DNA of 9,605 nt from Gammaproteobacteria bacterium. Lineage in GTDB: Bacteria > Pseudomonadota > Gammaproteobacteria > Steroidobacterales > Steroidobacteraceae. The notes under the pieces were generated by a model. It was not told the DNA's origin. It did no database searches and saw only the letters and a program-made list of their open reading frames with translations. The stretch spans positions 1 through 9,605 of the forward strand of contig JASHSR010000300.1 in NCBI GenBank assembly GCA_030038645.1, written 5' to 3'. The translations under genes and the position numbers were made by a program. Positions 8,190 to 9,605 of the stretch are shown here, piece by piece. Within the stretch, counting starts at the first letter, position 1. Every line of letters begins with the position of its first letter.

Positions 8190-9268
8190 GCGCGCGCCTC
8201 GCGATGCCGCACGCGGGCGACCACCGACGGGACGCCGATCACGAGCGCCGCGGCGAGGATGATCGCCGCGTGTGTCCACCACAGTCCGAGGGATGCGGGC
8301 AGCGTGCCTCGCGTGATCCAGCTGCGGCCGAGCTCGACGAGACTCGAGTAGACGAAGTACAGAAGCACCGCGACCCAGACGCGCGCATAGCGGCCCTGCC
8401 GCGGATTGAGCCGGCTGAGCGGCACCGCGAGGAGCGTGAGCACCACCGCCATCACCGGCAGGGCGATACGCCATTGCAGCTCGGCCTGCTGCTCCCGGTC
8501 GCTCGAGTGCAGGAGCGCGCGGGTCGGCGCCGCATCCACGTCCGTCACCGGCACCGCCGGCGGCGGCAGCTGCACGGGAATGGTGTGCTCGCCGAAGTGC
8601 ATGATGCGGAATTGGGCGCCGCCGGGATCGCCCGTGAAGCGCTCGCCGTCGTACAGCGTGATCGTGAGCGATTGTCTGTCCGGCGCAATGGCATGCCGCG
8701 CCCGCGCGGCGAGCGCCACCTCGACCGACGATCCACGGCTGCGCTCGACGAACACGTTCGACAGCGTGCCGTCGGGATTCGCGCTCTCCGCGTAAACGAC
8801 CGTGCCTCCGCCGCCGAAGGTGCGGAAGCGGCCCGGCGCAACCGGCGCGAGCCGGCCCGCCTGGAACGCGACGAACCGCAGGTTGAGCACGCGAGCCATG
8901 GCCCGGGGCGCCACATCGAGCGACAGCCACACGAGCAGCGCCGTCACGAGAATCGCGAGCAGGCTCACCGGCGCGTAGAGGCGGCCGGGACCCGCGCCGC
9001 ACGCGAGCGCCGCGGTGATCTCGCTGTCATGGTACAGGCGGCCGAGCGCGAGCACGACGCCGAGCAGCAGGCCGATCGGCACGAGGATGTTGAGATTGTG
9101 CACCGCGCCGAGGCCGATCAGCTCGAAGACCAGGCTGTGGGGATACTGGTTGTCGGCCGCGCGAGACAGCACCCGCGCCATCTCGAAGGGGACCATGATC
9201 GCGAGCAGGATGCCCGTCACGGCGAGCCAGCTGGCGACGACCTCCCTCAGAATGTAACGTTCGAGCAT
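8186..9268 (-). CDS. lptF: LPS export ABC transporter permease LptF
   Basis: A 360-residue partner permease of LptG, with the same six-helix plus periplasmic beta-jellyroll plan. It begins MLERYILREVVASW. Hydrophobic segments lie near 11-33, 58-76 and 97-118, then at about 267-284, 296-314 and 329-350. The coupling motif LYHDSEITALACG (from about residue 78, allowing for one extra Ala) is characteristic of LptF. The stop overlaps the GTG start of lptG, so both are almost certainly one operon. The frame extends upstream to 9349, but only the ATG at 9268 fits the family N-terminus. Only a G-rich stretch, not a canonical Shine-Dalgarno, precedes it. It diverges from the pepA-like gene, an arrangement widespread in beta- and gammaproteobacteria and the best taxonomic clue here. 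Confidence 0.94.
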   Translation of the reverse strand: MLERYILREVVASWLAVTGILLAIMVPFEMARVLSRAADNQYPHSLVFELIGLGAVHNLNILVPIGLLLGVVLALGRLYHDSEITAALACGAGPGRLYAPVSLLAILVTALLVWLSLDVAPRAMARVLNLRFVAFQAGRLAPVAPGRFRTFGGGGTVVYAESANPDGTLSNVFVERSRGSSVEVALAARARHAIAPDRQSLTITLYDGERFTGDPGGAQFRIMHFGEHTIPVQLPPPAVPVTDVDAAPTRALLHSSDREQQAELQWRIALPVMAVVLTLLAVPLSRLNPRQGRYARVWVAVLLYFVYSSLVELGRSWITRGTLPASLGLWWTHAAIILAAALVIGVPSVVARVRHREARA

Positions 9269-9393
9269 CCGCCCCAAAGCGCCACCCCGGCGAATTCGGT
9301 TAGACTTCCGCGCTCGAGGCCTTGCGATTCCGCACGAGCGAATGCCCACTGGAGCAGCGGGACGGAGCGCGCTCGGTAAGGTAATTCACTCCG

Positions 9394-9438
9394 CTCGGCG
9401 CGACAACCGCCCCATGGCGGGCGAAGCGGCGCGCCGAG
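9394..9438. promoter_or_regulatory. nested inverted repeat in the lptF-pepA divergent region
   Basis: CTCGGCGCG (9394-9402) and CGCGCCGAG (9430-9438) are perfect 9-base inverted arms. Nested inside is CCGCC-CCAT-GGCGG (9407-9420), a 5-base stem with a 4-base loop. The structure ends 48 bases before the pepA ATG. If transcription begins upstream, it would be a strong leader hairpin; otherwise it may be a protein-binding palindrome. No T-run follows, so it is not a standard terminator. The rest of the 218-base gap (9269-9486) shows no gene, and I found no convincing promoter boxes in it. Confidence 0.45.
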
Positions 9439-9473
9439 ATGGCGGGTGGCGTAAGGACGACCGGTCACGATTT

Positions 9474-9479
9474 GAGGAG
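9474..9479 (+). promoter_or_regulatory. ribosome binding site of pepA
   Basis: GAGGAG lies seven bases before the ATG at 9487, an ideal spacing. It identifies the true start of the truncated gene at the right edge. Confidence 0.6.
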
Positions 9480-9486
9480 TATCTCG

Positions 9487-9605
9487 ATGCAATGGGACGT
9501 ATGGTCGAAGGGGCTGGCCCAGCTGGCCGTGGACTGCGTCGTCGTGGGCGTCTTCGATGAGCCCGCGCTCGCCTCCGAGGCTCGTGCCCTCGATGCGGCC
9601 GCCGG
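9487..9605 (+). CDS. pepA: leucyl aminopeptidase (PepA), N-terminal fragment cut by the window edge
   Basis: Only the first 39 codons are present. They read MQWDVWSKGLAQLAVDCVVV, then GVFDEPALASEARALDAAA. The pattern of a variable start, (D/A)C-VVVGVFE-like strand and an acidic Leu/Asp helix leading toward Gly is that of the N-terminal macro-like domain of PepA (peptidase family M17). The two-metal catalytic domain lies outside the window, so enzyme identity rests on this short match, the strong GAGGAG ribosome site and the conserved divergence from lptF. PepA is a cytosolic aminopeptidase; in E. coli it also binds DNA and acts as a regulator and in plasmid multimer resolution. Confidence 0.75.
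   Translation, partial: MQWDVWSKGLAQLAVDCVVVGVFDEPALASEARALDAAA

Noticed and set aside
8204..9379. 391-codon plus-strand frame opposite lptF
   Set aside because: His/Arg/Glu-rich shadow of a clear membrane protein gene; no ribosome site or family match.
9342..9560. 72-codon plus-strand frame overlapping the pepA start
   Set aside because: It runs in a different frame through the hairpin and the pepA start, is Arg/Gly-rich, and lacks the good ribosome site that belongs to the ATG at 9487.

Overview
The window is about two-thirds G+C and densely coded. It looks like a chromosomal segment from a high-GC beta- or gammaproteobacterium. The main reason is the right end, where lptF-lptG (lipopolysaccharide export permease) diverge from a pepA-like leucyl aminopeptidase, a core arrangement common in those classes. 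I cannot name a genus. I see no transposase, integrase, tRNA, rRNA or CRISPR array.

Left and centre (5-5393) carry most of a protocatechuate 4,5-cleavage (meta-cleavage) pathway, all on the minus strand. In transcription order the genes are ligI, ligA, ligB and ligC, a tight four-gene run with ligA/ligB overlapping by one base. An aldo/keto reductase gene on the opposite strand then intervenes, followed by ligJ. LigAB opens the protocatechuate ring, LigC oxidises the semialdehyde to 2-pyrone-4,6-dicarboxylate (PDC), LigI hydrolyses PDC to 4-oxalomesaconate, and LigJ hydrates that to 4-carboxy-4-hydroxy-2-oxoadipate. The last aldolase (LigK), the tautomerase LigU, a LysR-type regulator and a transporter are not in this window; they may lie beyond position 1.

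At 5394-5528 a divergent intergenic region separates ligI from an aldehyde dehydrogenase on the plus strand (5529-7061). The dehydrogenase has an unusual N-terminal extension built from a decaying 18-base tandem repeat. Its substrate and that of the aldo/keto reductase are unknown. They may prepare aromatic aldehydes for the lower pathway, but that is inference from context.

Right end (7125-9605): lptG and lptF on the minus strand (4-base GTGA overlap), a 218-base divergent region containing a strong nested inverted repeat, and the first 39 codons of pepA running off the edge.

I do not see a wholly new system. The points most worth a second look are the rearranged lig cluster interrupted by the reductase, back-to-back candidate promoters with overlapping -35 boxes between ligJ and the reductase (the reductase possibly leaderless), the repeat-built N-terminus of the dehydrogenase, a Tyr in LigA where the reference enzyme has a substrate-contacting Phe, and the pepA leader hairpin.
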